In this document: positions 6,990-16,521 of the stretch, piece after piece
How positions within the stretch are numbered: the first letter of the stretch is position 1
How the letters are laid out: each line of letters begins with the position of its first letter
Assembly: GCA_964637835.1 (NCBI GenBank)
Contig: CAZWYF010000018.1
Span: 4,656 to 68,655 of the forward strand
From: Glo-17 sp964637835
Lineage (GTDB): Bacteria; Krumholzibacteriota; Krumholzibacteriia; LZORAL124-64-63
Length of the DNA stretch: 64,000 nucleotides
Direction: 5' to 3'
Translations under genes and position numbers: made by a program
Notes under the pieces: model-generated
The model's database searches: none
The model's input: the letters and a program-made list of their open reading frames with translations, nothing else
Told to the model about the DNA's origin: nothing

Positions 6990-9338
6990 GTGTCCTGGGT
7001 CCTGCTCGCTCCGCTGGTGGCCGCCCTGGCCGCCCCGGCCCTGCTACGCCTGCTCGGCCGCCGCGTGACGCCGTGGTTGCTGGCTGCGGCGCCCGCGGCC
7101 GCGGTCACCCTGCTGGGGGTACGGTTCTACCCGGGCGAGGAGCCGCTGACGCTGGTCCTGCCCTGGGTGCCGCAGCTCGGGGTGGACCTGGCCTTCCGGG
7201 CCGACGGCCTCAGCGTGGTCTTCGCCCTGCTGGTGGGCTGGATCGGTGGCCTGGTGACGCTCTACGCGGGCGGCTACCTGGCCGGCCACCCGCGACTGGG
7301 CCGCTTCTACCTCCTGTTGCTCCTGTTCATCGCGGCCATGCTCGGCCTGGTGCTGGCCGACAACCTGCTGCTGCTGTTCGTCTGCTGGGAGCTGACGAGC
7401 ATCACCTCGTTCTTCCTCATCGGTTTCAAGCACGAGGCCGGTCATGCCCGCGATGCCGCACGCAAGGCCCTGCTGACCACCGGCGCCGGCGGCCTGGCCC
7501 TGCTCGGCGGCCTGGTGATCCTGGTGGTGATCGCCCAGCGAGCCGCCGGCCTCGACCTCGCCGCCGCCACCACCATCTCCGCGCTGCTGCCCCTCGGCCC
7601 CACGCTGCAGGCCGACCCGCTGTTCCCGGCCGCGCTCCTGCTCATCCTCGCCGGCGCCGCCACCAAGAGCGCCCAGATGCCCTTCCACTACTGGCTGCCC
7701 GCGGCCATGGCCGGTCCCACGCCGGTCTCGGCCCTGCTGCACTCGGCCACCATGGTCAAGGCCGGCGTCTTCCTGCTGGCGCGCCTGCTGCCCGTGCTGT
7801 CGGCCAGCCCGCTCTGGAGCCCGCTGGTGATCCCGCTGGGGGCGGTCACCATGATCGGCGGCGCCCTCCTCGCCCTCGGCCACCGCGACCTGAAGGCCGT
7901 GCTCGCCTTCACCACCATCAGCGCCCTGGGCACCCTGGTGCTCCTGCTCGGCATCGCCAGCGATACGGCCATCGGCGCCATGGTGGTCTTCCTCACCGTC
8001 CACGCCCTCTACAAGGCCACCCTCTTCATGGTGGCCGGGAACGTGGACCACGAGGTGGGGAGCCGGGACCTCGCCGAGCTCAGCGGCATGCGCCGGGCCA
8101 TGCCGTGGACCGCGACCGCCGCGCTGCTGGCAGCCCTGAGCATGGGCGGCGCCCCGCCGGCGCTGGGCTACATGGGCAAGAAGCTCGCCCTGCAGGCCAA
8201 GCTGGACCTCGCAGCGCTCAGCGAGTGGCTCGTACTGGCCGCCGTGATCACCAACGTGATCATGGTGACCCTGGCCCTCGCCCTGGCCGTGCGCCCGTTC
8301 TGGGGCCGGCGCAGCCACGAGGCCCGCACGGTCCACGAGGCCCCGCTGACCATGCTGGTGGGGCCGCTGTTCTTCGGCGCCCTCGGCCTCGCCGTCGGCC
8401 TGATCCCCGCGATCTTCGACCTCGGCCTGGGCACGGCCGCCGCCTCGGCCATCGCCGGTGGACCGACCTCGATCAAGCTCAAGCTCTGGAGCGGCCTGAG
8501 CCTCGAGGCGCTCGCGCTGCTGGCCATCAGCCTGGTGGCCTTCGCCGGCGGCTACGCGATCTACCGCCGGCTCCCCCGGCTCTGGCACCTGCCGCCCCTG
8601 CCACGCCCGCTGGAGGCCATCACCCCGGCCGCGCTCTACGACCGCGCCCTCGCCGGCCTGTTCGCCCTGGCGGCCTGGCACACGCGCCAGGTGCAGCGCG
8701 GCCCGCTGCGCTTCTACGTGGCCGTGGTGATCCTGGCCACCGTGTCGCTCGCGGGTCCCTTCCTGGTCCGGGCGCTGGGCGCGGCCGAGTCGCCCCAGCC
8801 GCCGGCGCCGCAGTACCTCTACGAGACGCTGCTGGCCCTGCTCATCGCCGCCGGCGGGCTGGCGGCCTGCGCAGCGCAGCGGCCCATCGTCAGCATGATG
8901 TTCGCCGGCATCACCGGCCTGGGCCTGGCCCTGGTCTTCGGCCTGTACGGCGGTGTGGATCTGGCCATCACCCAGCTCTTCGTCGAGACCCTCCTGGTGG
9001 TGGTGATGGCAGCGGCCCTGCTGCGCATGCCGTCGCGGCGGCGTCCGGTGCCCCGCCTGTCGCGCTGGCGGGACGCCGGCATCGCCACCGTGGGCGGCGC
9101 CATGGCCGCGGCGCTGGTACTGGTGGCCGCAGCCGGGGAACGACCCCGCCCGGTGGCCGAGGCCATGCTCGCACGGGCGGTGCCCGACGCCCATGGCCGC
9201 AACGTGGTCAACGTCATCCTGGTGGACTTCCGTGCCCTGGACACCCTGGGCGAGATCACCGTGGTGACCGCCGCGGCGCTGGGCATCTGGGTGCTGCTGC
9301 GGCTGCGGCTGCGCCGGCAGCGGAAGGGGACCGCATGA
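6990..9338 (+). CDS. mrpA: Mrp-type Na+/H+ antiporter subunit A
   Basis: 782 aa integral membrane protein, first gene of a seven-gene mrp set. The N-terminal two-thirds is the NuoL-like proton-antiporter domain: WELTSITSFFLIGF holds the conserved TM5 glutamate and TKSAQMPFHYWLPAAMAGPT the lysine-containing TM7 segment. The C-terminal part is the MrpA-specific MbhD/MbhE-like region, ending with GRNVVNVILVDFRALDTLGE. It is near the short end of the MrpA size range. The start is GTG 6990, with GGAGG 11 bases upstream. It overlaps mrpB by ATGA. In known systems all seven products form one complex exporting Na+ (or K+, Ca2+) against incoming protons. Confidence 0.93.
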   Translation: MSWVLLAPLVAALAAPALLRLLGRRVTPWLLAAAPAAAVTLLGVRFYPGEEPLTLVLPWVPQLGVDLAFRADGLSVVFALLVGWIGGLVTLYAGGYLAGHPRLGRFYLLLLLFIAAMLGLVLADNLLLLFVCWELTSITSFFLIGFKHEAGHARDAARKALLTTGAGGLALLGGLVILVVIAQRAAGLDLAAATTISALLPLGPTLQADPLFPAALLLILAGAATKSAQMPFHYWLPAAMAGPTPVSALLHSATMVKAGVFLLARLLPVLSASPLWSPLVIPLGAVTMIGGALLALGHRDLKAVLAFTTISALGTLVLLLGIASDTAIGAMVVFLTVHALYKATLFMVAGNVDHEVGSRDLAELSGMRRAMPWTATAALLAALSMGGAPPALGYMGKKLALQAKLDLAALSEWLVLAAVITNVIMVTLALALAVRPFWGRRSHEARTVHEAPLTMLVGPLFFGALGLAVGLIPAIFDLGLGTAAASAIAGGPTSIKLKLWSGLSLEALALLAISLVAFAGGYAIYRRLPRLWHLPPLPRPLEAITPAALYDRALAGLFALAAWHTRQVQRGPLRFYVAVVILATVSLAGPFLVRALGAAESPQPPAPQYLYETLLALLIAAGGLAACAAQRPIVSMMFAGITGLGLALVFGLYGGVDLAITQLFVETLLVVVMAAALLRMPSRRRPVPRLSRWRDAGIATVGGAMAAALVLVAAAGERPRPVAEAMLARAVPDAHGRNVVNVILVDFRALDTLGEITVVTAAALGIWVLLRLRLRRQRKGTA

Positions 9339-9763
9339 ACTGGATCCCCCTGCGCGTGGTCAGCCGGCCGGTGACGCTGCTGCTGGTGGGCATGTCGGTG
9401 GTGGTGCTGCTCCGCGGCCACAACGAGCCCGGTGGCGGCTTCATCGGCGGCCTGCTGGCGGCCGCCGGCTTCGTGGTCCACGCGCTGGCCTTCGGACCGC
9501 TGCCGGCGCGGCGGCTGCTGCGCACCAGTCCGCTCGCCCTGCTGGCGGTCGGCTTGCTGCTGGCCGCGCTGAGCGGCGTCCCGGCCCTCCTGCAGGGACA
9601 GGCCTTCATGACCGGCCAGTGGTGGGGCGAGCTGCTCTCGCTGGGCAAGTTCGGCACCGTGCTGCTCTTCGACGTGGGCGTGTACCTGGTGGTGCTCGGC
9701 GCGGTGACGCTGATCCTGCTGGGCGTGATCGATCCCGATCGCGAGGAAGGAGACCAGGCATGA
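9335..9763 (+). CDS. mrpB: Mrp antiporter subunit B
   Basis: 142 aa, four predicted transmembrane segments. The hallmark is GHNEPGGGFIGGLLAAAGFV in the first half. ATG 9335 overlaps the mrpA stop by four bases, implying translational coupling. In some bacteria an MrpB-like domain is fused to MrpA; here it is separate. The product is an accessory subunit of the cation/proton antiporter complex in the inner membrane. Confidence 0.92.
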   Translation: MNWIPLRVVSRPVTLLLVGMSVVVLLRGHNEPGGGFIGGLLAAAGFVVHALAFGPLPARRLLRTSPLALLAVGLLLAALSGVPALLQGQAFMTGQWWGELLSLGKFGTVLLFDVGVYLVVLGAVTLILLGVIDPDREEGDQA

Positions 9764-10103
9764 CGCTCCTGCTGGCCCTGGTGGTGGGCGTGCTCTTCGG
9801 CAGCGGCCTCTACCTGCTGCTGCAGCGCTCGCTGGGGCAGCTCCTGGTGGGGCTGGTGCTGCTGGGCAACGCCGTGAACCTGGGCGTCCTGGTGGCCGGG
9901 CGCCTGACCCGCGCGGCGCCGCCGCTGATCGCCGAGGGACGGAGCGCACCACCGGCAGGCACGGCCGATCCCCTGCCGCAGGCCCTGGTGCTGACGGCCA
10001 TCGTCATCGGCTTCGCGCTGCTGGCGTTCGCCGCCGCGCTGCTCTGGCGCACGCACGACGCCGTGGGCGACGACGACCCCGACAGCCTGCGGAGGACCGA
10101 CAC

Positions 10104-10107
<4 letters not shown>
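9760..10107 (+). CDS. mrpC: Mrp antiporter subunit C (NuoK-like)
   Basis: 115 aa, three transmembrane segments, homologous to complex I subunit NuoK. LLQRSLGQLLVGLVLLGNAV followed by NLGVLVAG is the family core, and DPLPQALVLTAIVIGFAL is the conserved second half. AAGGAG lies just before ATG 9760, which overlaps the mrpB stop. NuoK-like subunits carry a proton path beside the large antiporter subunits. Confidence 0.92.
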
Positions 10108-11656
<1,549 letters not shown>

Positions 11657-11660
<4 letters not shown>

Positions 11661-12145
11661 AGCTGCTGGCGCTGCATCTGGTGCTGACGGGCCTGTGGGT
11701 CCTGGCGACCGGCGACCCCGGCTGGGCCAGCACCGCGGCGGGCCTGGTCCTGGGCTATGCCCTGCTGTGGTGGCTGTGGCCCGAGGAGCACGACCGCCGC
11801 TACTTCAGGCGGCTGCCCCAGACGGTGTCGTTCCTGGCGTTCATCGCCTGGGAACTGGTGAGGTCGTCCCTGCGCGTGGCCTACGACGTGGTCACCCCCG
11901 CGGCCAACCGCGCGCCGGCCATCGTCTGCGTGCCGCTGGACGTGGAATCGGACGTGGAGATCACCCTGCTCGCCAACCTGATCACGTTGACGCCGGGGAC
12001 CATCGCCCTGGGCCTGTCGGACGATCGCCGCCAGATGCTCGTGCACTCCATGTTCGCCGAGAGCGACGACCAGCTCCGCCGCGAGATCAAGCAGGGGTAC
12101 GAGCGGCGCGTCCGCGAGCTGCTCGACGACGGGAGGAGGTCATGA
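11657..12145 (+). CDS. mrpE: Mrp antiporter subunit E
   Basis: 162 aa. Two N-terminal hydrophobic segments are followed by the conserved cytosolic domain with LLANLITLTPGTIALGLSDD, characteristic of MrpE/MnhE. ATG 11657 overlaps the mrpD stop. The C-terminus is charged (YERRVRELLDDGRRS). MrpE is needed for assembly and activity of the complex in characterised systems. Confidence 0.92.
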
Positions 12146-12408
12146 TGCAGCCGTTGCTGGTGACCCTGCTCTCGGGAGTGGTGCTGGCCATGGGCCTGGC
12201 CACGCTGCGGCTGCTGCGGGGCCCCACCCTGGCCGACCGTGTCATGGCCCTCGACGTGCTGGTGATCGCCGCGGTGGGCGGCGTGGCGCTCATGGCCTGG
12301 CAGACCGGCCGCGCGGTGTTCCTCGACGTGGCGGTGGCGGTGGCCATGGTCACCTTCATCAGCGCCGTGGCGCTGGCCTGGTACCTGGAGAAGAGGGGGG
12401 AGCCATGA
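12142..12408 (+). CDS. mrpF: Mrp antiporter subunit F
   Basis: 88 aa, three transmembrane segments. The family motif RLLRGPTLADRVMALDVL is in the first loop. A strong ribosome site GGAGGAGGT at 12132-12140 lies inside the end of mrpE, close to the first ATG (12142); the ATG at 12145 is an alternative with better spacing. It overlaps mrpE and mrpG. Confidence 0.9.
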   Translation: MMQPLLVTLLSGVVLAMGLATLRLLRGPTLADRVMALDVLVIAAVGGVALMAWQTGRAVFLDVAVAVAMVTFISAVALAWYLEKRGEP

Positions 12409-12770
12409 TCGTCGTCGCGGTGGCGCTGGGCGCCTTCGGCGTGCTGATGATCCTGCTGGCGGCGGCGGGTCTGGTGCGGTTCCCCGACGTCTACATGCGC
12501 AGCCACGCCGCGGGCAAGGCCGCCACGCTGGGCGTCTGCAGCGTGCTGCTGGGCGTGGCCGCCGCCCTGGGCGAGGGCGGGGCCTGGGCCCGCGCGGTCC
12601 TGGCGGTGTCCTTCCTGTTCTTCACCATCCCGGTGGGCGCGCAGCTGGTGGCGCGGGCGGCCCTGCGCAACGGCGCCCCGCCCGATCCCTCCACCCGCAT
12701 CGATCGACAGCTCTGCGACCGGGACGGCAAGATCCTGCCGCAGCAACCCGGGCCGGAGGACCGCCCGTGA
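12405..12770 (+). CDS. mrpG: Mrp antiporter subunit G
   Basis: 121 aa, three transmembrane segments, with the PhaG/MnhG core GLVRFPDVYMRSHAAGKAAT and a short hydrophilic tail. ATG 12405 overlaps the mrpF stop. It completes an A-B-C-D-E-F-G set in canonical order. Its stop codon overlaps the GTG of the channel gene, so the operon continues beyond the classical seven genes. Confidence 0.92.
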   Translation: MIVVAVALGAFGVLMILLAAAGLVRFPDVYMRSHAAGKAATLGVCSVLLGVAAALGEGGAWARAVLAVSFLFFTIPVGAQLVARAALRNGAPPDPSTRIDRQLCDRDGKILPQQPGPEDRP

Positions 12771-13648
12771 CCCTCGCGCGGCACCTCGATCGCTGGGCGC
12801 AGAGCCAGTGGTTCCAGCGCACCGTCCTGGGCGCCATCCTCGTCGGCGCGGTCACCGTGGGCCTGGAGACCTACCCCGGACTGATGGCCCGCCACGGCTC
12901 GCTGATCCTGACCATCGACTGGCTGGTGATCGGCGTGTTCAGCGCCGAGGCCCTGATCAAGATGGGGCGTCACGGCCGGCAGTGGTGGCGTTACTTCACC
13001 GACCCCTGGAACCTCTTCGACTTCGCCATCCTGGCCGTCTGTCTGCTGCCGGTGGACGCGCACTATGCGGCGGTCCTGCGCCTGGCCCGCGTCCTGCGCG
13101 CCCTGCGCCTGGTCAGCGCCCTGCCGCGGCTGCAGTTGCTGGTCTCGGCCCTGCTCAAGAGCCTGCCCTCCATGACCTACGTGGGCATCCTGCTCGGCCT
13201 GCTGTTCTACGTCTACGCCGTGCTCGGCGTGGCCATGTTCCGCGACAACGATCCCGTCCACTTCGGGAACCTGAAGCTGGCCCTGCTCTCGCTCTTCCGC
13301 GTGGTCACCCTCGAGGACTGGACCGACATCATGTACATCCAGATGTACGGGTCGGACGTCTTCGCCATCGACAACCCGATGGCCCTGCCCGTGCAGCCGG
13401 AAGCCCAGCCGGTCCTGGGTGCCGTGTACTTCGTCTCCTTCGTGCTGATCGGGACCATGATCATGCTCAACCTGTTCATCGGCGTGGTCATCGGCAGCAT
13501 GCAACAGGCCCAGGACGAGGCGGAGGTGGCGCAGCGGCGGCTGCGCACGCCGCCGGAGGTGGCCGACGAGCTGGCCGAGCTCACCGGGCGCCTGGCGGCC
13601 ATGCAGAAGGAGCTGCGGGCGCGGCGGAACTGGGACCCGGGGGGCTGA
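12767..13648 (+). CDS. Voltage-gated cation channel, single-domain 6-TM (BacNav/BacCav type)
   Basis: 293 aa, the size of one-repeat prokaryotic voltage-gated channels that work as tetramers. Six transmembrane segments are visible. S4 (about residues 103-118) has arginines every third position (RLARVLRALRLV). The pore loop reads VTLEDWTD, with the filter near residues 181-187. S6 is GTMIMLNLFIGVVIGSM. The tail QAQDEAEVAQRR... looks like the coiled coil that assembles such tetramers. The start GTG 12767 overlaps the mrpG stop as GTGA. Channels with TLESWAS/TLESWSM filters conduct Na+; acidic TLDDWSD conducts Ca2+ in the engineered CavAb, so this filter is intermediate and selectivity is uncertain. 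The coupling to mrp suggests a shared cation circuit. Confidence 0.88.
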   Translation: MTLARHLDRWAQSQWFQRTVLGAILVGAVTVGLETYPGLMARHGSLILTIDWLVIGVFSAEALIKMGRHGRQWWRYFTDPWNLFDFAILAVCLLPVDAHYAAVLRLARVLRALRLVSALPRLQLLVSALLKSLPSMTYVGILLGLLFYVYAVLGVAMFRDNDPVHFGNLKLALLSLFRVVTLEDWTDIMYIQMYGSDVFAIDNPMALPVQPEAQPVLGAVYFVSFVLIGTMIMLNLFIGVVIGSMQQAQDEAEVAQRRLRTPPEVADELAELTGRLAAMQKELRARRNWDPGG

Positions 13649-13818
13649 GGCGGCCGGCGGACCGGTGACCGGCCATGGCGCCCGGCGCCGCGTTCCCGGG
13701 ACACGTGCCGATCCGCAGGGTCCGCGCCGCGCCGGACCCCGGTTTGCCGACCGCCGCCTCTGGCCCCATATTGACGGGCTCGCGCGCCCGATGTTTCCCG
13801 CAGCCCTGCTCTCGCACC

Positions 13819-14775
13819 ATGGACGCCATCCGCCCTGCCAGCCCCAGCGCCCGCCGCGGCCTGCCCGCCGACCGGGTCACCCGCGGCAAGACCGCCGGCA
13901 ACCGCCTGCGCGGCAGCGACCATTTCCTGCTGCACTACGACCCCGCCCTGCTCACCCGCCGCGCCGGCCCGTGGGCCCGCGCCCTCTGCGTGGATCTCGG
14001 CTACGGCGCCACCCCCCGGACCACCCTCGAGTGGGCCCGCCGCCTGCGCACCCGCCGGGACGACCTCCCCGTCCTCGGCGTGGAACTCGACCCCGACCGC
14101 GTGGCCCGCGCCCGGCCTTACCGCGACGCGCACACCGACTTCCGCCTCGGCGGTTTCGCCCTGCCGCTGCGTGACGGCGAATCGGTGCGGCTGATCCGCG
14201 CCTTCAACGTGCTGCGGCAGTACGAGGAGCAGGAGGCGCTGCCGGCCTGGGACGGGCTCTGCGCCCAGCTGCTGCCGGGCGGCCTGCTCCTCGAGGGGAC
14301 CAGCGACCCGCTGGGGCGCATATGGTCGGCCTGCGTGCTGCGACGTTCCGGGTCGCCGGCGGCGGGGACGACGGGGACGGCGGGGACGGCGGCGGCGGCG
14401 GGGACGACGGCGGCGGCGGCGGTCGGCACGACGGCCTGGCGCCTGGAAGCCCTGGTCCTGGGCGTCAACCTGCGCCTGGGCTTCGACCCCGGTGTCCTGC
14501 AGACGCGCCTGCCCAAGGCCTTCATCCACCGCATGGTTCCGGGCGAGCCGGTCCACGGCTTCCTCGAGGGATGCAAGCGCGCCGCGGCCGCCACCCGGGC
14601 CCAGGCGGTCTGGGGCCCGCGCTCCTGGTTCGCGGCCACCGCGGCCCACCTCGCCGGAGAGGGCCATGACGTGATCCAGCGCGGACGCTGGCTGCGTCGA
14701 GGCTGGCTGGTGTGGCGCCGCCCCCCGGTCCCGGGGACGACGGCCGCGAGCGCGGACTCCGGCCGGGCGGCCTAG
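13819..14775 (+). CDS. Class I SAM-dependent methyltransferase-like protein
   Basis: 318 aa from ATG 13819. The Rossmann core is visible: CVDLGYGATPRTTLEWA (motif I), VLGVELDPDRVARA (motif II with acidic residue), then FNVLRQYEEQEALPAWDGL and LLPGGLLLEGTSD. The substrate is unknown. Residues ~177-205 are a Gly/Thr/Ala low-complexity insert encoded by a GGGACG/GGCGGC tandem repeat, probably an expanded surface loop. The upstream 170 bases hold no convincing promoter. The stop shares CTAG with the convergent YpdA-like gene. Confidence 0.75.
   Translation: MDAIRPASPSARRGLPADRVTRGKTAGNRLRGSDHFLLHYDPALLTRRAGPWARALCVDLGYGATPRTTLEWARRLRTRRDDLPVLGVELDPDRVARARPYRDAHTDFRLGGFALPLRDGESVRLIRAFNVLRQYEEQEALPAWDGLCAQLLPGGLLLEGTSDPLGRIWSACVLRRSGSPAAGTTGTAGTAAAAGTTAAAAVGTTAWRLEALVLGVNLRLGFDPGVLQTRLPKAFIHRMVPGEPVHGFLEGCKRAAAATRAQAVWGPRSWFAATAAHLAGEGHDVIQRGRWLRRGWLVWRRPPVPGTTAASADSGRAA
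14349..14436 (+). repeat. GC-rich tandem repeat inside the methyltransferase gene
   Basis: Imperfect units of GGGACGRCG and GGCGGCGGC encode a Gly/Thr/Ala/Val stretch in frame. Typical of replication-slippage expansion. Confidence 0.8.
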
Positions 14776-15884
14776 GTCTCGGGGAGCTCGAATCCGGTCT
14801 CGCCAGCGGGCGCGGCATCGCCGGCCACGTGGGCGGCGATCCGCTCGGCATGCACGTGGCAGTTCTCCAGGAAGACACCGAACTGGGCCTGCGTGCCCGC
14901 CGTGGCGGTCCCGGCCACGTAGAGGCCGGGGATGGCCGTCTGCATGGTGTCCGGATCGTATACCGGGATGCCGTCGGGCTCCTCGAGCTCGATGCCGCAA
15001 CGTCGGAAGAGCGTGGTGTCGGCCACGTATCCAGTGAGCAGCAGGACGTCATCCGCCGGCACCACCGAGATCTCGCCACTGCCGACGTGCTCGAGCGAGA
15101 CCGCGTCCGGCTCGATGGCCACGGGCACGGTCCCGAGATGGCCGCCGATCTCGCCACGCTCGATGCGGCTCTGCAGCTCCGGGAGCAGCCAGTACTTCAC
15201 CGAGGAGGCATCGAAGCGGACGCGCCGGTAGCTGAGCGCGACCTGGGCGCCGGCATGATGACAGCGCAGCGCGGCCTCCACGGCGGAGTTCTTGCCCCCG
15301 ACGATGAGCAGCCGGCGACCGAAATACCGGTGCGGCTCCTCGAAGTAGTGACCGACGTGCGGGAGCTCCTCGCCGGGGATGCCCAGGCGCCGCGGCGCGT
15401 CCATGTCGCCGATGGCCAGGACCACCGACCGGGCCCGCAGGACCTCCCCGGCGGGGCCGGCGGGGCCGGCCGCATCGGCTGCACCGCCTGCACCGGCCGC
15501 ACCGGCTGCACCGGCGCGACCGGGGTCCGACGTTCCCTGCGCGTGGGGAACGCAATGCACCGCGAACCCCTGCTCCTCGCGTACCACGTCGGTCACCGAG
15601 GTGAACGTGCGCACCGGCAGATCGAAGATCCGCACCACCTGCCGCAGGTACGCGAGGTACTCCTCGCGCGTGGCCTTCTGCTGGTCGAGCGTCTGCAGGG
15701 GCACGCCGCAGATGGCGATGCGGTCGTTGCTGGAGAAGAAGTGCATCTGACGCGGGAACCAGGTGATGGTCTGCCCCACCGCCCCGCGATCGAGCACGAG
15801 CACGGTGCGGCCGCGTTGCTGCAGCCGCACCGCGCATTCCAGGCCGATGGGCCCGGCGCCCACCACGATGGCGTCCCAGGTCAC
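14772..15884 (-). CDS. YpdA-family FAD/NAD(P)-dependent (bacillithiol-disulfide-reductase-like) protein
   Basis: 370 aa flavoprotein with two dinucleotide folds: the FAD site VVGAGPIGLECA (residues 7-18) and the NAD(P) site LLIVGGKNSAVEAALRC (about 190-208). The segments TITWFPRQMHFFSSNDRIAI and GVPLQTLDQQKATREEYL are characteristic of the YpdA family, which in Firmicutes reduces bacillithiol disulfide. The cysteine of the YpdA GPCG motif (Cys14 in S. aureus) is isoleucine here (GPIG). An Ala/Gly-rich insert of ~25 residues sits at about 119-144. The neighbouring bacterioferritin and the nearby ovoA suggest a redox role. The true substrate is uncertain. Confidence 0.8.
   Translation of the reverse strand: MTWDAIVVGAGPIGLECAVRLQQRGRTVLVLDRGAVGQTITWFPRQMHFFSSNDRIAICGVPLQTLDQQKATREEYLAYLRQVVRIFDLPVRTFTSVTDVVREEQGFAVHCVPHAQGTSDPGRAGAAGAAGAGGAADAAGPAGPAGEVLRARSVVLAIGDMDAPRRLGIPGEELPHVGHYFEEPHRYFGRRLLIVGGKNSAVEAALRCHHAGAQVALSYRRVRFDASSVKYWLLPELQSRIERGEIGGHLGTVPVAIEPDAVSLEHVGSGEISVVPADDVLLLTGYVADTTLFRRCGIELEEPDGIPVYDPDTMQTAIPGLYVAGTATAGTQAQFGVFLENCHVHAERIAAHVAGDAAPAGETGFELPET
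15453..15528 (-). repeat. Ala/Gly-coding tandem repeat in the YpdA-like gene
   Basis: Repeats of GCCGGC/GCTGCACCG-type units encode an Ala/Gly/Pro linker between the FAD-domain strands and LRARSVVLAIGD. It keeps the frame. Confidence 0.75.
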
Positions 15885-15890
15885 CGGGCC

Positions 15891-16391
15891 CTACTCTCCG
15901 CCACCGCTGCCACGGTTCTTGCTGCGCTCGATGGACTGCAGCGCCAGGTACTCCTTGCCGAAACGGCCGAGGTTGTCGAGTTCCTGGTCGTACTGGTCGT
16001 AGTGGCGCTCCTCGTCGTCCACCAGCTCCTCGAAGATCTTCTTGCTCGCCGAGTCGGCGTTCCGGGCGCACTCGTTGGCCCACTTGTTGTAGTCGGCCGC
16101 GCTCTGCTCCTCCATCTTCGCCGCGGTCTCGAGCATCTTCTCGACAGCGGTCTCCTTGAGCACCGGGTCGGAGGCCTCCATCTCCACCTCGCCGCCGAGG
16201 AAGAGGATGCGCTCGGCCAGCTTCTCGATGTGGATCATCTCCTCGATGGCCGTCTGCTTGTAGAGTCCGGCCAGCAGGTCGAAGCCCTGATCGTCGCAGT
16301 GGAAGTGCCAGTACATGTACTGGTGGACGGCGGACAGCTCGTCGCCGATGGCCTTGTTCAGCAGCTCGATGCTCTTCTCGTGCCTGGGCAT
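15891..16391 (-). CDS. bfr: Bacterioferritin
   Basis: 166 aa four-helix ferritin-like protein from ATG 16391, which has GGAGG 6 bases upstream. Di-iron ligands are recognisable: the Glu in GDELSAVHQY, EEMIH, and DDEERHYDQ. The Met in EEMIHIEKLAERILFLGG aligns with the haem-ligand Met52 of E. coli bacterioferritin. It should assemble as a haem-containing 24-mer cage storing iron as ferric mineral and consuming H2O2 or O2. The stop is 7 bases upstream of the YpdA-like start, so the two probably form one transcript and the flavoprotein may serve redox needs linked to iron. Confidence 0.85.
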   Translation of the reverse strand: MPRHEKSIELLNKAIGDELSAVHQYMYWHFHCDDQGFDLLAGLYKQTAIEEMIHIEKLAERILFLGGEVEMEASDPVLKETAVEKMLETAAKMEEQSAADYNKWANECARNADSASKKIFEELVDDEERHYDQYDQELDNLGRFGKEYLALQSIERSKNRGSGGGE

Positions 16392-16434
16392 GGTGTGCCT
16401 CCGGGGTTGGAGATGGTGGTTCGCGATTTCCCGA

Positions 16435-16463
16435 ATGCTAGCCACCAGGAGGGTGCGCGGCAA
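16435..16463 (-). promoter_or_regulatory. Sigma70-like promoter for bacterioferritin
   Basis: On the minus strand TTGCCG (16458-16463), 17 bases, TAGCAT (16435-16440), 44 bases upstream of the bfr ATG. Four of six matches in each box. Confidence 0.45.
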
Positions 16464-16521
16464 GCCGACAGCGTGTATCCTGCCGTCCGATCGCCGCGAT
16501 CATCCCACCACCGACGGCGGA

